A DNA stretch of 61,377 bases from a bacterium BMS3Bbin05 (GCA_002897855.1 BDTO01000003.1:1-61377), one strand, 5' to 3'; positions 7,980 to 17,662 are shown, counted from the first letter of the stretch. Translations and numbers: made by a program. The notes: a model not told the origin generated them from the letters alone.

Positions 7980-8056
7980 TGGTGGCGGTGCAGGGATTTG
8001 AACCCCGGACACTGCGGATATGAGCCGCATGCTCTGACCACCTGAGCTACACCGCC
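7980..8056 (-). tRNA. tRNA with CAT anticodon, probably elongator tRNA-Met
   Basis: The minus strand folds as a full cloverleaf: acceptor GGCGGTG/CACCGCC, D arm with AGCTCAGGTGGTCAGAGC, anticodon stem GCGG/CCGC around loop CTCATAT (anticodon CAT), T arm with GGTTCAAATC, and an encoded 3' CCA at 7980-7982. It lacks the initiator features (no unpaired C1 and no GGG/CCC anticodon stem). It is therefore either elongator Met or the Ile2 tRNA whose C34 becomes lysidine. The sequence reads more like elongator Met. It lies just downstream of rodA on the same strand. Confidence 0.93.
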
Positions 8057-8098
8057 GGATGAAGACTACAAAAAAGTATTATAGCAAAATATTTTTCT

Positions 8099-9220
8099 TT
8101 AGTAAAAGAGCTTAAATCTTCTCATCCTCACATTTATGAGGATACCGGCTGCGGCAAAATTTGATATCAGTGCAGTTCCTCCATAGCTCATGAAGGGCAG
8201 GGGAACTCCGACGACGGGCATCATTCCCAGTGCCATGCCTACATTAATTACGAAGTAGGTAAAAAACATAATGACTATCGAAAAGGAAAGAAGTTTCCCG
8301 AACATGTCCTTGGCCTTCAAGGCGGTATCTATCCCCCTCAGGAGTAATACCAGATAGGCCGCAAGCAGTAAAAAACAGCCAAGGAACCCCCATTCTTCAG
8401 CAAATATGGAAAAAATAAAGTCCGTATGTTTTTCGGGCAGGAAACGGAAGGGACCCTGGGTCCCCTTCAGGTAACCCTTTCCTGAAAATCTGCCGGAGCC
8501 TATGGTTATTTTGGACTGTTCTATCTGGTAACCTATGCCGGAAGGGTCGATTTGCGGTTTTACAAATGCAACGAGTCTGTTTTTCTGGTAGTCTTTTAGC
8601 TGACTCCAGACGATCCTTTCCAGAAAAGGGACCGAGATAACCCCGATAACAATCAGGATAATTACAGCTTTTTTCCTAACGCCCCGGATTAACAGTGTGA
8701 TGAAAAACACAAATATCAGTATAAGAGCGGAGCCGAGATCCGGTTCCTTTATTATAAGTGCGACAGGTATTATCAGAAAAAGTATAGCCGCCTTGATTAT
8801 GTTGCCCAGATGAAGACGCCCTTGCAGTCTTGATAAGTGAAAGGCGAAGGCGATAATAAATACTAATCTGAAGAACTCGGAGGGCTGAAAATTCAGGGGC
8901 CCAAGCTGCAACCACCTTTTTGCGCCCATGCCGGACCTGCCCATTACAAGGACAATGACGAGAGATATTATTCCGGTAATATACAAAGGTAATGAAAGTC
9001 TTGATAACCACGAGTAATCAAAACTTGTGCATACCAGCAGAGTAATTATTGCTATTACCAGCCATGAAATCTGTTTCAGGTAGAAATCCGGCATCTCCCC
9101 GGTCCCTGTCACCCGGGTGGCGCTATAGATAGTCATGATTCCCGATATGCTCATGAACAGGACGAGTCCGAATATTAACCAGTCAAAGTTTCGCAAGGCT
9201 CTGCGACTTACAGCTGTCAT
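8099..9220 (-). CDS. rodA: Rod-shape peptidoglycan glycosyltransferase RodA (SEDS family)
   Basis: The 373-residue, roughly ten-helix membrane protein has the SEDS signature near its end: NVGMALGMMPVVGVPLPFMSYGG at about residues 330-352. Other landmarks are GRSGMGAKRWLQLGPLNFQPSEFFRL at about 94-119 and IIKEPDLGSALIL at about 157-169. RodA polymerises glycan strands from lipid II during elongation, with PBP2 as its transpeptidase partner. The start overlaps the mrdA stop by 4 nt (ATGA), so the two are translationally coupled. It is the last gene of the mre operon. Confidence 0.96.
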   Translation of the reverse strand: MTAVSRRALRNFDWLIFGLVLFMSISGIMTIYSATRVTGTGEMPDFYLKQISWLVIAIITLLVCTSFDYSWLSRLSLPLYITGIISLVIVLVMGRSGMGAKRWLQLGPLNFQPSEFFRLVFIIAFAFHLSRLQGRLHLGNIIKAAILFLIIPVALIIKEPDLGSALILIFVFFITLLIRGVRKKAVIILIVIGVISVPFLERIVWSQLKDYQKNRLVAFVKPQIDPSGIGYQIEQSKITIGSGRFSGKGYLKGTQGPFRFLPEKHTDFIFSIFAEEWGFLGCFLLLAAYLVLLLRGIDTALKAKDMFGKLLSFSIVIMFFTYFVINVGMALGMMPVVGVPLPFMSYGGTALISNFAAAGILINVRMRRFKLFY

Positions 9221-11013
9221 CTGCGTTCTCCTGTTATGTTTGCCTGGTTTTTTGCAAGATCAATCTGGTCCAGATAGTATTCCATCGCTTTTTTGGCAAT
9301 GGGCGCCGCTGCAGATGAGCCATGCCCTCCGTGTTCTACTAAAATGCTCATTGCAATAAGGGGCTTATTGTATGGAGCAAAGGAGACGAACCATGCATGA
9401 TCCTTAAACCTCTCAGGGGTCTCTTTCCTTGTTTTTCCTTTCCTCTCCCTTATAACCTGCGCTGTGCCTGTCTTTCCTGCAAATACATATTTATCGGACC
9501 TTGCCCTCCAGTATGCAGTTCCGTCTCTTTCGTTTACAACATCCCTCAGCGCCTCTTTGACAGTTTCCAGTGTGCCGGGCCTGAGTACAATCTTCCTCAG
9601 AACCTCCGGCGGTCCGGTTTTCTTTATTAGTGTTGGCTTGTAAACAGTCCCGTTGTTCGCAATCGCGCTGATCATAAGAGCCTGCTGGAAAGGTGTAACA
9701 AGGACATACCCCTGCCCAATCGCCGCGTGGTAAGTGTCTCCAATATACCATGGCTTATTGTAAACTCTTCTTTTCCATCCGGTTGTAGGTATAAAGCCTG
9801 TCTTTTCATGCACAAGCTTAACACCTGTCGGCATGCCCAGGCCGAATTTACGGGCGTATTTGGCAATGGTGTCTATCCCAAGCGCTTTACCGGTTTTATA
9901 AAAAAAGACATCACAAGACTCAACTATCGCCTTGTGCAGGTCAACAACACCATGACCGGAGCGTTTCCAGCACTTGAAAACCCATCTTCCATATCTGATA
10001 CGGCCATTGCATTTAACGGTGAAACCCGCAGGAAGGATATTTTCATCGAGGGCGGCGATTGCTACAATGATCTTGAAAACCGAACCGGGAGGATACTGGC
10101 TTTGCAACGCCCTGTTTAAGAAAGGGTGGTCGGGGTTCCTGTTAAGTGCCTCCCAGTCCGAGGATGAAATCCCCCTCGAAAAAAGGTTGGGATTGAAAGA
10201 CGGAAGGCTTACCAGTGACAGTATTTCGCCGGTTGAAGGGTCGAGGGCTACTGCAGCCCCTGTTCTGCCGTTGAATCCTTCTTCGATCTTTCTCTGGAGA
10301 TCGATGTCAAGACTGATTTTAATGTCTTCTCCTTTCTGCGGGGGGTCCTCTCTGATTATCTTCAATTGCCTGCCAAGGGCATCTACTTCAATGTACCTTT
10401 TGCCGGGCGTCCCCCTGAGCTGTTTATCATAAAGTGCTTCGATTCCCCATTTTCCCGTAAATGCATTGGGCGGGATATCACTGCTCTTAAAGCTTTTTAG
10501 TTTTTCGGGCCCCGGCATGCCAAGGTAACCGACCACATGGGCACCCACATTGGCATATACATAGTGCCTTGTTACATCGGTTTCTATTATCAGGCCCGGA
10601 AAGTCCGACCGTCTTGCTTCAATATATGCCACCTCGTTAAATGATATGCCCTCCTTGAGCTTGATGGTTTCAAAGGGGGGAACGTCGGTTGATAATCTGC
10701 TTTTGATGTCGGTCTCGCTCATTTCCAGAAGCGAAGAAAGGGCATGCACATCAATATTCTGGGCTGCTCCCGGTATGATTGATACAGAATAGAAAGGGCC
10801 GTTTTTAACAAGAGACTTGCCGTTTCTGTCATAGATAATGCCGCGCTGGGCTGCAATATTTAATACCTTTATCCTGTTGCTCTCTGTCAGTCCCCGATAA
10901 CGTTTGCCTTCAAGTACCTGCAGTTGCCAGAGCCTCAGAAGAAAAACAAGAAAGAGGATTATTATTATATAGCCCGAGCAGGTAATGCGTTTTCTCAGAT
11001 TTTCGCTATTCAT
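9217..11013 (-). CDS. mrdA: Penicillin-binding protein 2 (elongation transpeptidase)
   Basis: At 598 residues this is the usual PBP2 size. It has one N-terminal transmembrane helix (about residues 12-29), a dimerisation region and a transpeptidase domain with all three active-site motifs: SxxK as PPGSVFK (catalytic Ser), SxN-type as ESCD, and KTG as FAGKTGTAQV. It cross-links peptidoglycan in the periplasm as part of the Rod complex with RodA, MreC and MreD. Its start overlaps the end of mreD by 8 nt and its stop overlaps rodA by 4 nt. Confidence 0.96.
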   Translation of the reverse strand: MNSENLRKRITCSGYIIIILFLVFLLRLWQLQVLEGKRYRGLTESNRIKVLNIAAQRGIIYDRNGKSLVKNGPFYSVSIIPGAAQNIDVHALSSLLEMSETDIKSRLSTDVPPFETIKLKEGISFNEVAYIEARRSDFPGLIIETDVTRHYVYANVGAHVVGYLGMPGPEKLKSFKSSDIPPNAFTGKWGIEALYDKQLRGTPGKRYIEVDALGRQLKIIREDPPQKGEDIKISLDIDLQRKIEEGFNGRTGAAVALDPSTGEILSLVSLPSFNPNLFSRGISSSDWEALNRNPDHPFLNRALQSQYPPGSVFKIIVAIAALDENILPAGFTVKCNGRIRYGRWVFKCWKRSGHGVVDLHKAIVESCDVFFYKTGKALGIDTIAKYARKFGLGMPTGVKLVHEKTGFIPTTGWKRRVYNKPWYIGDTYHAAIGQGYVLVTPFQQALMISAIANNGTVYKPTLIKKTGPPEVLRKIVLRPGTLETVKEALRDVVNERDGTAYWRARSDKYVFAGKTGTAQVIRERKGKTRKETPERFKDHAWFVSFAPYNKPLIAMSILVEHGGHGSSAAAPIAKKAMEYYLDQIDLAKNQANITGERR

Positions 11014-11524
11014 TTTCCGGTTTTATAAAATACCCCAGAGGGGCATTTATGAATGCCTGTATTAATATTTTTAAAAGGGCGCCCTTAAAGGGAACAGGTT
11101 GAATGAAAAAGATATATCTGCAAGTATAGACGATAAAACTGTCAAGCAGAGTAACGGAGAATAATGCTGCCATTCCAAATAGCGGGGTCCATATAAAAAA
11201 CCTGCCTGAAATGAATGAAGAGATTATTCCAACAGTGCCTTTGCTGAGCATATTAGGGCCCAGAATCGTATTCGAAAGACTGTCTTCAATAAGGCCTACA
11301 ATAACGCCCGCAATGAATCCTTTCTGGGGAGACCTTTTCATTCCAAAGTAAAAAGGTATAACTACCGTCAGGTCGAGGGGAGTGCCAAGAAGTGTGATAT
11401 TTGTCTTTATTATAAGGAGAACCGTTACAACAATTGTCCAGAAAACAATACCTGTCCACCTGCTGCGGGAGGTCAAGACAGGCAGCCCCTTTATATCTAT
11501 ATGATGTCTTTTTAAAAGTTTCAT
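11006..11524 (-). CDS. mreD: Rod shape-determining protein MreD
   Basis: The 172-residue product is very hydrophobic, with about five transmembrane helices after a basic N-terminus, and contains the moderately conserved FGMKRSPQKGFIAGVIVGLIEDSLS region typical of MreD. It is an inner-membrane scaffold of the Rod complex. Identity is supported by position between mreC and mrdA. It overlaps mreC by 4 nt (ATGA) and mrdA by 8 nt. Confidence 0.9.
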   Translation of the reverse strand: MKLLKRHHIDIKGLPVLTSRSRWTGIVFWTIVVTVLLIIKTNITLLGTPLDLTVVIPFYFGMKRSPQKGFIAGVIVGLIEDSLSNTILGPNMLSKGTVGIISSFISGRFFIWTPLFGMAALFSVTLLDSFIVYTCRYIFFIQPVPFKGALLKILIQAFINAPLGYFIKPENE

Positions 11525-12303
11525 TGTTTAATAATCATAACCTCCTCCAGTTTCGAGGTATTGACGAAAGGCTTGACCTCAATGTGCTGAAACAGCTCCG
11601 GTGAGGTTTTCCTGACTGATTTTACTGTTCCGGCGAGAATGCCTTTCGGCGTAAATCTGTCCAGACCGGATGTAATGAGGGTATCACCCTCTTTTACATC
11701 AACATCATTTGACACATAATTCAGTATACAATGATCGCCACCGGTACCGGTCAGAATGCCCTCCACCCTGCTGCCCCGGAGACGCACTGAAACTGAAAAA
11801 CTGCTGTCGGTTATGAGCAGCATCTCGGAATAAGAAGGCCAAACCCTTATGATCTTGCCTGTGAGGCCGCGCGGAGTAATGGCTATCATGTTTTTATGGA
11901 CACCATCCCTGGAACCCTTATCGATGATCATGGTTTTGAACCAGAAATCGGCGCCTTTACTAATTAAAGAAGCCGACGTAATGTAATGAGGATTGTGTGA
12001 CTTCAAGCCGAGGAGATCTTTAAGCCTTTTGTTCTCCTCCCCGGTTTTCCGAAAGTCCTGGAGCTGTAATCTTAGCATCTTTATTTCTTGATTGAGCCGC
12101 TCGTTTTCACTGAGGGATGACCTTAAGGCGAGATAGGGCAACTTTATCATATTCGTTCCCCGGTACAATATATTGTTGATGGTATTAAGGGGATAAGATA
12201 TGAAACTCATAGGATTAATGGGACCGTTTTTGGCCTGAACGGTCATTATGATCAGTGAAAATGCGAGGAGCGATAATAATAAAAAAAGCCTGTTTCTGAA
12301 CAT
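11521..12303 (-). CDS. mreC: Rod shape-determining protein MreC
   Basis: The 260-residue protein has one N-terminal membrane helix (LFLLLSLLAFSLIIMTV), a coiled-coil segment (ENERLNQEIKMLRLQLQDF and ENKRLKDLLGL, about residues 65-100), then the periplasmic beta-domain (ITPRGLTGKIIRV, LLITDSSFSVSVR, VKEGDTLITSGLDRFTPKGILAG). This is the standard MreC layout. It links MreB filaments to PBP2 across the membrane. It starts 4 nt after the mreB stop. Confidence 0.94.
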   Translation of the reverse strand: MFRNRLFLLLSLLAFSLIIMTVQAKNGPINPMSFISYPLNTINNILYRGTNMIKLPYLALRSSLSENERLNQEIKMLRLQLQDFRKTGEENKRLKDLLGLKSHNPHYITSASLISKGADFWFKTMIIDKGSRDGVHKNMIAITPRGLTGKIIRVWPSYSEMLLITDSSFSVSVRLRGSRVEGILTGTGGDHCILNYVSNDVDVKEGDTLITSGLDRFTPKGILAGTVKSVRKTSPELFQHIEVKPFVNTSKLEEVMIIKQ

Positions 12304-12307
12304 TCAA

Positions 12308-13336
12308 TCAGTAAATGGCGACACGTTTCAGCAGGTCGATCTCTTCCAGCATTTTCCCCACACCCCTTACAACGGATGTCAGAGGGTCTTCCGCCACAAC
12401 AACGGGCAATTTCGTTTCCTCCTTTATCAGCATATCAAGTCCTCTCAGGAGTGCTCCGCCACCGGCGAGTACGATGCCCCTGTCTACTATATCGGCCGCT
12501 ATCTCAGGCTGGATATTTTCAAGGGCTATCCTGATGACATCGAGGATGGAAGTCACAGGGCCCTTCAGCGCTTCCCTCACCTCATCCTCGGTAATGGTCA
12601 CTGTCTTCGGGATGCCGGAAATAAGGTCACGTCCTTTTATCTCAAGTGTCCTCTGTTCATTATCTGTAGGATATGCCGATCCGATCTCCATCTTTAGCCG
12701 TTCCGACGACCTCTCGCCTATCATAAGATTATATTTCCGCTTAATGTATGATATAATATTTTCATCCATCTTGTCGCCGCCAACCCGTATCGCCTTGCTG
12801 TATACGGTGCCGTCAAGCGAGATGACGGCAACGTCTGTTGTCCCACCGCCGATATCAACAATCATGTTGCCTGATGGTTCACCCACCGGCAGGCCGACTC
12901 CAATGGCCGCTGCCATCGGTTCCTCAACCAGATATACCTCTCTTGCCCCGGAAGACTCAGCCGCGTCTTTAACTGCGCGCTGCTCCACCTGTGTAATGGC
13001 GGAAGGCACTCCGATGATTACACGCGGTGATATGAAACTCCGCCTGTTATGCACCTTGGTTATAAAGTATCTGAGCATCTCTCCGGTTGCATCGAAATCA
13101 GCAATCACACCGTCTTTCATCGGGCGGATAGTCTTGATATCCGCAGGAGTCTTGCCAAGCATTTTTTTAGCATCAGTACCAACGGCAAGAGTTTTTTTTG
13201 TATCTCTGTGAATAACAACCACTGACGGTTCGTTACACTGAATACCCTTGCCTTTTACAAATACAAGTGTATTTGCGGTGCCTAAATCTATAGCAAGATC
13301 ACTTGAGAAGTGCCCCAGTATTTTTTCAATAAACAT
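12308..13336 (-). CDS. mreB: Rod shape-determining protein MreB (actin homologue)
   Basis: The 342-residue protein has the actin-fold ATPase motifs: phosphate 1 [16 protein letters not shown] (residues 16-31), phosphate 2 [17 protein letters not shown], and the adenosine loop [15 protein letters not shown]. Family landmarks [13 protein letters not shown] and [18 protein letters not shown]-type sequences are present. It polymerises under the inner membrane and positions the elongation machinery. First gene of the five-gene mre operon, preceded on the minus strand by a GGAG site about 6 nt from the ATG. Confidence 0.97.
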   Translation of the reverse strand: MFIEKILGHFSSDLAIDLGTANTLVFVKGKGIQCNEPSVVVIHRDTKKTLAVGTDAKKMLGKTPADIKTIRPMKDGVIADFDATGEMLRYFITKVHNRRSFISPRVIIGVPSAITQVEQRAVKDAAESSGAREVYLVEEPMAAAIGVGLPVGEPSGNMIVDIGGGTTDVAVISLDGTVYSKAIRVGGDKMDENIISYIKRKYNLMIGERSSERLKMEIGSAYPTDNEQRTLEIKGRDLISGIPKTVTITEDEVREALKGPVTSILDVIRIALENIQPEIAADIVDRGIVLAGGGALLRGLDMLIKEETKLPVVVAEDPLTSVVRGVGKMLEEIDLLKRVAIY

Positions 13337-13379
13337 TCTGTCTCCTTGTAGTAATTAATATGATTCACAACCATCTGAT

Positions 13380-13841
13380 TTATGAATGCCCCTCCATCGA
13401 AGCCAACTCCTCTGGTTGCTTTTCCCCGCTGTCCCTGTCCCTTGCAACAACGGAAGTATTTGCAATCAAATCACCTATTCTCAAACTGTCTGCACTGCCG
13501 ATCATAAGTATTAGTTCGAGCAGACAGATACAGATAAAGAGTATCCAGCCGACTAAAGGTACCTTTAATGCAGCAAGTCCGACAGCGAAAGGCATATTCC
13601 TTAATATGGAGTCACGGATTGAACATGCCCTCTTTGATTTTAAAGAAATTACCTGTAATCCCAATATCTGTTTCGCAAGACTTCTTCCATCGAAGAGCCC
13701 ATCGCTTATGAGAATATAAAATATTCCTGCAAAAAATCCCGCCCTGGGCAGTAGTTCCCAGACGGCGGCTATCAGAAGAAAATCGAGTGTCTTGGAAACT
13801 GCCCTTAAAAAAACATCCGCTTTCCTCAGTTCTTCAGGCAT
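13380..13841 (-). CDS. RDD family membrane protein
   Basis: The 153-residue protein carries the RDD pattern: an early Arg/Lys-Asp pair in the first helix (VSKTLDFLLIAAVW), FDGRSLAKQILGLQVI after the second helix, and a final helix followed by RIGDLIANTSVVAR. Two to three hydrophobic segments are visible. RDD proteins are inner-membrane proteins with suspected transport roles. It lies 43 nt upstream of mreB on the same strand and might be cotranscribed with the mre operon. Acidic C-terminal tail. Confidence 0.82.
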   Translation of the reverse strand: MPEELRKADVFLRAVSKTLDFLLIAAVWELLPRAGFFAGIFYILISDGLFDGRSLAKQILGLQVISLKSKRACSIRDSILRNMPFAVGLAALKVPLVGWILFICICLLELILMIGSADSLRIGDLIANTSVVARDRDSGEKQPEELASMEGHS

Positions 13842-14192
13842 TAATCATACTAACAGAGAGATTTTCAAATTTTCAAGATAACAGACGTAACTGGCCGGCA
13901 ATAATAATATAAAGAAAAGTCAGACACCATGTCTCCATGGGTTATAAGGCGTGCTTGCCGGGCAATCGTCATCGTGGTTGACGGCAATTGATTCTTGTGC
14001 CCGCACTCTTTGCAATGACCCTGTCCGGTACCCTTTTACCATTTTTGCAGGGCATACGGAACGGATTTCCCGCATTTATTGCTCATCTGTTTTTATTCAC
14101 ATTTCCTCAACAAGAACTTAACGTAATGCCCACAGGAAATTACTATGAGAAACAAGGAGTTATAAAAAATTTGATTTTCGGCAATTTTCCCC
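13842..14192. other. Intergenic region between RDD gene and nrdJ promoter, no gene seen
   Basis: About 350 nt with no convincing coding frame. The best frame (13988-14227, plus strand) has no ribosome binding site, runs into the nrdJ promoter and reads like chance coding. Confidence 0.5.
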
Positions 14193-14221
14193 TTGACAAA
14201 CACAATATATTGTGGTTAAAT
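14193..14221 (+). promoter_or_regulatory. Sigma-70-like promoter upstream of nrdJ
   Basis: A perfect -35 hexamer TTGACA (14193-14198) is followed after 17 nt by a -10-like TTAAAT (14216-14221). The spacer is almost filled by the palindrome CACAATATATTGTG. This is the most convincing promoter in the window and points straight at the Cys-rich ORF and nrdJ. Confidence 0.75.
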
Positions 14222-14254
14222 GTCTAAAATTCTACAGATTAGCACAATTTATGG
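14201..14254. promoter_or_regulatory. NrdR-box-like operator pair
   Basis: CACAATATATTGTG (14201-14214) is a perfect 14-bp palindrome very close to the NrdR box consensus (acaCtATATaTaGtgt) and lies between the -35 and -10 hexamers. A degenerate second copy, CACAATTTATGG (14243-14254), begins 42 bp further on, an integral four helical turns. NrdR represses ribonucleotide reductase genes through pairs of such boxes, so binding here would block RNA polymerase. The first site is strong, the second tentative. Confidence 0.75.
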
Positions 14255-14272
14255 TAAGGGAGGTATAGGCTA

Positions 14273-14449
14273 TTGTTTGATAAATGCAAAGGGGTTCAGA
14301 ACTGGTTCAACTGTCTTAATTGCACTTGTTTAAGTACATATTTATGCCCTCTTGAAGGAGAGGATGCGATAGACAGGATAGCGGCCAGGATAAAGATGAT
14401 GGAAGATCCCGCATATGACGGTTTCAAAAAAGAGATAAACAGACAATAA
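14273..14449 (+). CDS. Small Cys-rich protein cotranscribed with nrdJ (58 aa, TTG start)
   Basis: AAGGGAGGT (14256-14264) sits 8 nt before a TTG start at 14273. The frame encodes MFDKCKGVQNWFNCLNCTCL and ends at TAA 14447-14449. Cysteines at residues 5, 14, 17, 19 and 25 suggest metal binding (CxxCxC-type). The C-terminal half is a charged helix (DAIDRIAARIKMMEDPAYDG). It lies between the nrdJ promoter and nrdJ, 30 nt upstream of it, so it must be cotranscribed. Function unknown; a role in reducing or regulating the reductase is conceivable. Confidence 0.6.
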   Translation: MFDKCKGVQNWFNCLNCTCLSTYLCPLEGEDAIDRIAARIKMMEDPAYDGFKKEINRQ

Positions 14450-14479
14450 TTCAGGTTAACAATAATAGGGAGGTGTCTT

Positions 14480-16738
14480 ATGGATATTGTTTCTACTTCA
14501 CTTGATCTGTCCCCAAATGCCCTGAGAGTAATGCAGAAGAGGTATCTTAAGAAAAATGAAGAAGGCAATGTAGTTGAAACTCCGGAAGAGATGTTCAGGC
14601 GGATAGCAAAGTCGATAGCAGCTGCGGATATTAATTTCGGCAGGGAGTTTTCGGAAGTGGAAGTTGTCGAAACGGAATTTTATAACCTTATGACATCCCT
14701 TGATTTTCTGCCTAACAGTCCGACTTTGATGAACGCCGGCAGGAGGCTGGGTCAGCTCTCGGCATGTTTTGTGCTCCCTATCGGCGACTCCATGGAATCA
14801 ATATTCGATGCTGTCAAAAATGCAGCCATTATTCATAAATCGGGTGGTGGTACCGGGTTCAGCTTTTCAAGACTCAGGCCGAACGGAGATGTAGTGGGTT
14901 CTACAAAAGGCATTTCTTCCGGGCCTGTTTCATTTATGACCGTATTCGACACAGCTACCGAGGCTGTCAAACAGGGTGGTACGAGAAGAGGCGCAAACAT
15001 GGGTATGCTGCGCGTTGACCACCCGGATATACTCGAATTTATAACCTGCAAGGACAATGATCACAGGCTGAACAACTTTAATATTTCGGTCGCTCTTACT
15101 GCGGAATTCATGGAGGCCGTTGAAAGGGATAGCGAATATGAACTCATAAATCCGAGGAAGGGCACGGTAGTAAAGACCCTGCGTGCGAGAGATGTATTCG
15201 GTCTGATTGTCAAACATGCATGGCGAAATGGTGAACCGGGCATTGTATTTCTCGACAGGATCAATGATTGTAACCCGACCCCCGGAGCGGGAGAAATTGA
15301 AAGCACAAACCCTTGCGGTGAGCAGCCGCTTCTTCCTTTTGAGTCCTGCAACCTGGGCTCCATAAATCTCAGCCATATGTTAAAGGAAGCGCCGGGAAGC
15401 AGCCTCTGCGAGGTTGACTGGGAAAGGCTTAAAGATGTGACGCACAAGGCTGTTCATTTTCTCGACAATGTCATAGATGTAAACAGATATCCACTTAAGG
15501 AGATAGAAGAAAATACCAGGGCCAACAGGAAGATAGGCCTGGGTGTTATGGGATGGGCGGATATGCTCATCCGGATGGGAATACCATACAACTCGGAGAG
15601 GGCGCTGGAACTGGCTGAAAAAGTCATGGGATTTATACAGGGGGAGGGCAAAAAGGCATCCGAGGCCCTTGCCATGGAGAGGGGCACATTCCCGAATTTT
15701 GGGGGCAGCATCTATAACGGCAAGCGGAAGTTGAGAAATGCCACTGTTACGACCATAGCGCCCACAGGCAGCCTCTCCATACTTGCGGGCTGTTCTTCCG
15801 GCATTGAGCCGCTCTTTGCGGTTTCCTTTGTGAGAAATGTCCTCGAAGGGACAAAACTCGTAGAAGTGAACCAATATTTTGAGATGGCTGCAAAAGATGG
15901 AGGCTTTTGGTCCAGAGAGCTTATGGAAAAGATATCCGAGAGCAGTTCACTCAGGGATTTTGAAGAGATACCCGATGATGTAAAGGATGTATTCGTTACA
16001 GCACACGATATTACACCTGAAGACCACATCAGAATGCAGGCGGCCTTTCAGAAATATGTAGACAACGCTGTATCAAAGACCGTAAATTTTCCTAATAACG
16101 CAACGATGGAAGATGTTGAAAATGTATATCTCCTTGCATACGAGTCGGGTTGCAAGGGTGTTACGGTTTACCGGGATGGTTCACGGGAAGAGCAGGTACT
16201 TTCCGTTAAGTCGAAAGAAGAGATAACAGTAACGGAAACTGTGACGGCAGATATCCGGAGCGGCAAGATTGTCCCGAGGAAAAGGCCCGATGTAATAAAC
16301 GGGACAACGAGAGCCATGCATACGGGCTGCGGGGGGCTTTACGTTACCATTAATGCAGATGAGAACGGGATGCCGTTTGAGGTGTTCAACCAGATAGGCA
16401 AGGCCGGTGGATGTGCCGCGAGTCAGTCCGAAGCTATCGGGAGACTTGTGTCTCTTGCCCTGAGGTGCAATATAGTGCCCGAAGAGATTGCCAAACAGCT
16501 CAAGGGTATTTCGTGTCACCAGCCTGCATGGGTCAAGGGCGGAAAGATATCTTCCTGTGCGGATGCGATTGCAAAGGCCATTGAGGGGTTTCGCATGACT
16601 GACTGCGACGGAAACGGTAATGGAAAGAAAGAGAGTGTTGCCATGATGATTGGTGCGTGCCCGGAGTGCGGCGGTGCAGTAGAGCATGAAGGAGGATGTG
16701 CTATCTGTCGTGACTGCGGATTTACCAAATGCGGATAA
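14480..16738 (+). CDS. nrdJ: Adenosylcobalamin-dependent (class II) ribonucleotide reductase
   Basis: The 752-residue enzyme shows class II landmarks: [17 protein letters not shown] near residue 95 (first redox Cys), [36 protein letters not shown] near 280-297 (catalytic N-x-C-x-E), and VTVYRDGS. The C-terminal TSCPAR-like region ends in a Cys-rich zinc ribbon (CPECGG...[13 protein letters not shown]). It converts ribonucleotides to deoxyribonucleotides in the cytoplasm using adenosylcobalamin, so it depends on the cobamide genes at 28.7-47.9 kb. Start ATG follows AGGGAGG with 6 nt spacing. Confidence 0.96.
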   Translation: MDIVSTSLDLSPNALRVMQKRYLKKNEEGNVVETPEEMFRRIAKSIAAADINFGREFSEVEVVETEFYNLMTSLDFLPNSPTLMNAGRRLGQLSACFVLPIGDSMESIFDAVKNAAIIHKSGGGTGFSFSRLRPNGDVVGSTKGISSGPVSFMTVFDTATEAVKQGGTRRGANMGMLRVDHPDILEFITCKDNDHRLNNFNISVALTAEFMEAVERDSEYELINPRKGTVVKTLRARDVFGLIVKHAWRNGEPGIVFLDRINDCNPTPGAGEIESTNPCGEQPLLPFESCNLGSINLSHMLKEAPGSSLCEVDWERLKDVTHKAVHFLDNVIDVNRYPLKEIEENTRANRKIGLGVMGWADMLIRMGIPYNSERALELAEKVMGFIQGEGKKASEALAMERGTFPNFGGSIYNGKRKLRNATVTTIAPTGSLSILAGCSSGIEPLFAVSFVRNVLEGTKLVEVNQYFEMAAKDGGFWSRELMEKISESSSLRDFEEIPDDVKDVFVTAHDITPEDHIRMQAAFQKYVDNAVSKTVNFPNNATMEDVENVYLLAYESGCKGVTVYRDGSREEQVLSVKSKEEITVTETVTADIRSGKIVPRKRPDVINGTTRAMHTGCGGLYVTINADENGMPFEVFNQIGKAGGCAASQSEAIGRLVSLALRCNIVPEEIAKQLKGISCHQPAWVKGGKISSCADAIAKAIEGFRMTDCDGNGNGKKESVAMMIGACPECGGAVEHEGGCAICRDCGFTKCG

Positions 16739-16897
16739 CACTGCCATATTAAAAAAGATACGGAGAAAAAGCCGGGCAGGATATACAGGACAAAAAAATA
16801 GAATAAGCGGGTATGGTATAGATGGGGCCGTTCCGGATATCTGACCTGTCTGATAAAACCGGGTAATTTGCAAATGAATAATAAGGTAAAATAAAGT

Positions 16898-17392
16898 ATG
16901 AACAATAATGGGAAAAGGATTTTTGAACGTCCTTCCTGGGATGAGTATTTTATTGAAATCGCAAAAGTGATATCGTCGCGGTCAACCTGTCTCAGGCGTC
17001 GCTACGGAGCGGTTATCGAAAAAGACAAAGTAATCGTAAGTACGGGGTATAATGGAGCGCCGCGCGGGTCGAAAAACTGCGTGGACAAAGGCACCTGCAG
17101 GAGGAAGGAACTCAATGTGCCGGCCGGAGAGCGCTATGAACTCTGCGAGGCTGTCCATGCGGAACAGAATGCAATAGTAAACGGTTCGCCCGACCGGATG
17201 AAGGATGCTACTATTTATATAGCGGGGCTTGAAAATGATAATTCTTATGCTGAAGGCAGACCGTGCCTCCTCTGCAGAAGAATGATTTGCAATGCCCGGA
17301 TAAAACAGATTGTTTATCTATCGAAAGATGGAAGTATGGTGACAGTAAAAGACATTCAGGAGCTTGACATCGGTGAACCAAAATGCCAATAA
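16898..17392 (+). CDS. dCMP deaminase / ComE-type cytidine deaminase
   Basis: The 164-residue protein has the zinc site of the family: H88-A-E90 (catalytic Glu) in CEAVHAEQNAIV and P-C123-L-L-C126 in GRPCLLCRRMICNARI. It converts dCMP to dUMP in the cytoplasm, feeding thymidylate synthesis. The dUTPase gene at 49064 would supply the same product. The preceding 159 nt hold no gene. The next ORF starts 16 nt downstream. Confidence 0.92.
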   Translation: MNNNGKRIFERPSWDEYFIEIAKVISSRSTCLRRRYGAVIEKDKVIVSTGYNGAPRGSKNCVDKGTCRRKELNVPAGERYELCEAVHAEQNAIVNGSPDRMKDATIYIAGLENDNSYAEGRPCLLCRRMICNARIKQIVYLSKDGSMVTVKDIQELDIGEPKCQ

Positions 17393-17408
17393 CATTTCAG
17401 GACAAGAA

Positions 17409-17630
17409 ATGAAAGACGACTGTGCAATGCATGCATTAAGAGAATATTACAGAAAAATTGTTGAAGATTTCGATAATAACAGAGATGAGCATAATAAGGT
17501 TTTGTTTAGCGAGTATGGTTTTAGTTATACAGAAGACTCATGTGACGGGTTCTGTCCTGAATGTCCGAATGTGCTGAATTGCGAAACGTATGAAAAAATA
17601 AAAGACGGCTGGAGATTGTTTTATTCATAA
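17409..17630 (+). CDS. Small Cys-motif protein, unknown function (73 aa)
   Basis: Starting at ATG 17409, with AGGACA 6 nt upstream, the product is a helical, acidic N-terminal region followed by CDGFCPECPNVLNC. This spacing (C-x3-C-x2-C-x5-C) could bind a zinc ion or an iron-sulphur cluster. An in-frame ATG at 17364 overlaps the dCMP deaminase gene and is less likely. No family recognised. It may be cotranscribed with the deaminase. Confidence 0.65.
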   Translation: MKDDCAMHALREYYRKIVEDFDNNRDEHNKVLFSEYGFSYTEDSCDGFCPECPNVLNCETYEKIKDGWRLFYS

Positions 17631-17662
17631 TGCATATATATGAATGCGGCGTCTCATCTATA

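Noticed and set aside
7980-8056. Initiator tRNA-Met
   Set aside because: The acceptor has a normal first base pair and the anticodon stem lacks the three G-C pairs of initiators.
12315-13211. Long open frame on the plus strand across mreB
   Set aside because: It is antisense to a fully conserved mreB, is Ser/Pro/Ile-rich in the way reverse-complement shadows are, and has no ribosome binding site.
13988-14227. 79-codon plus-strand frame upstream of nrdJ
   Set aside because: No ribosome binding site. It runs through the -35, operator and -10, so it is very unlikely to be translated.
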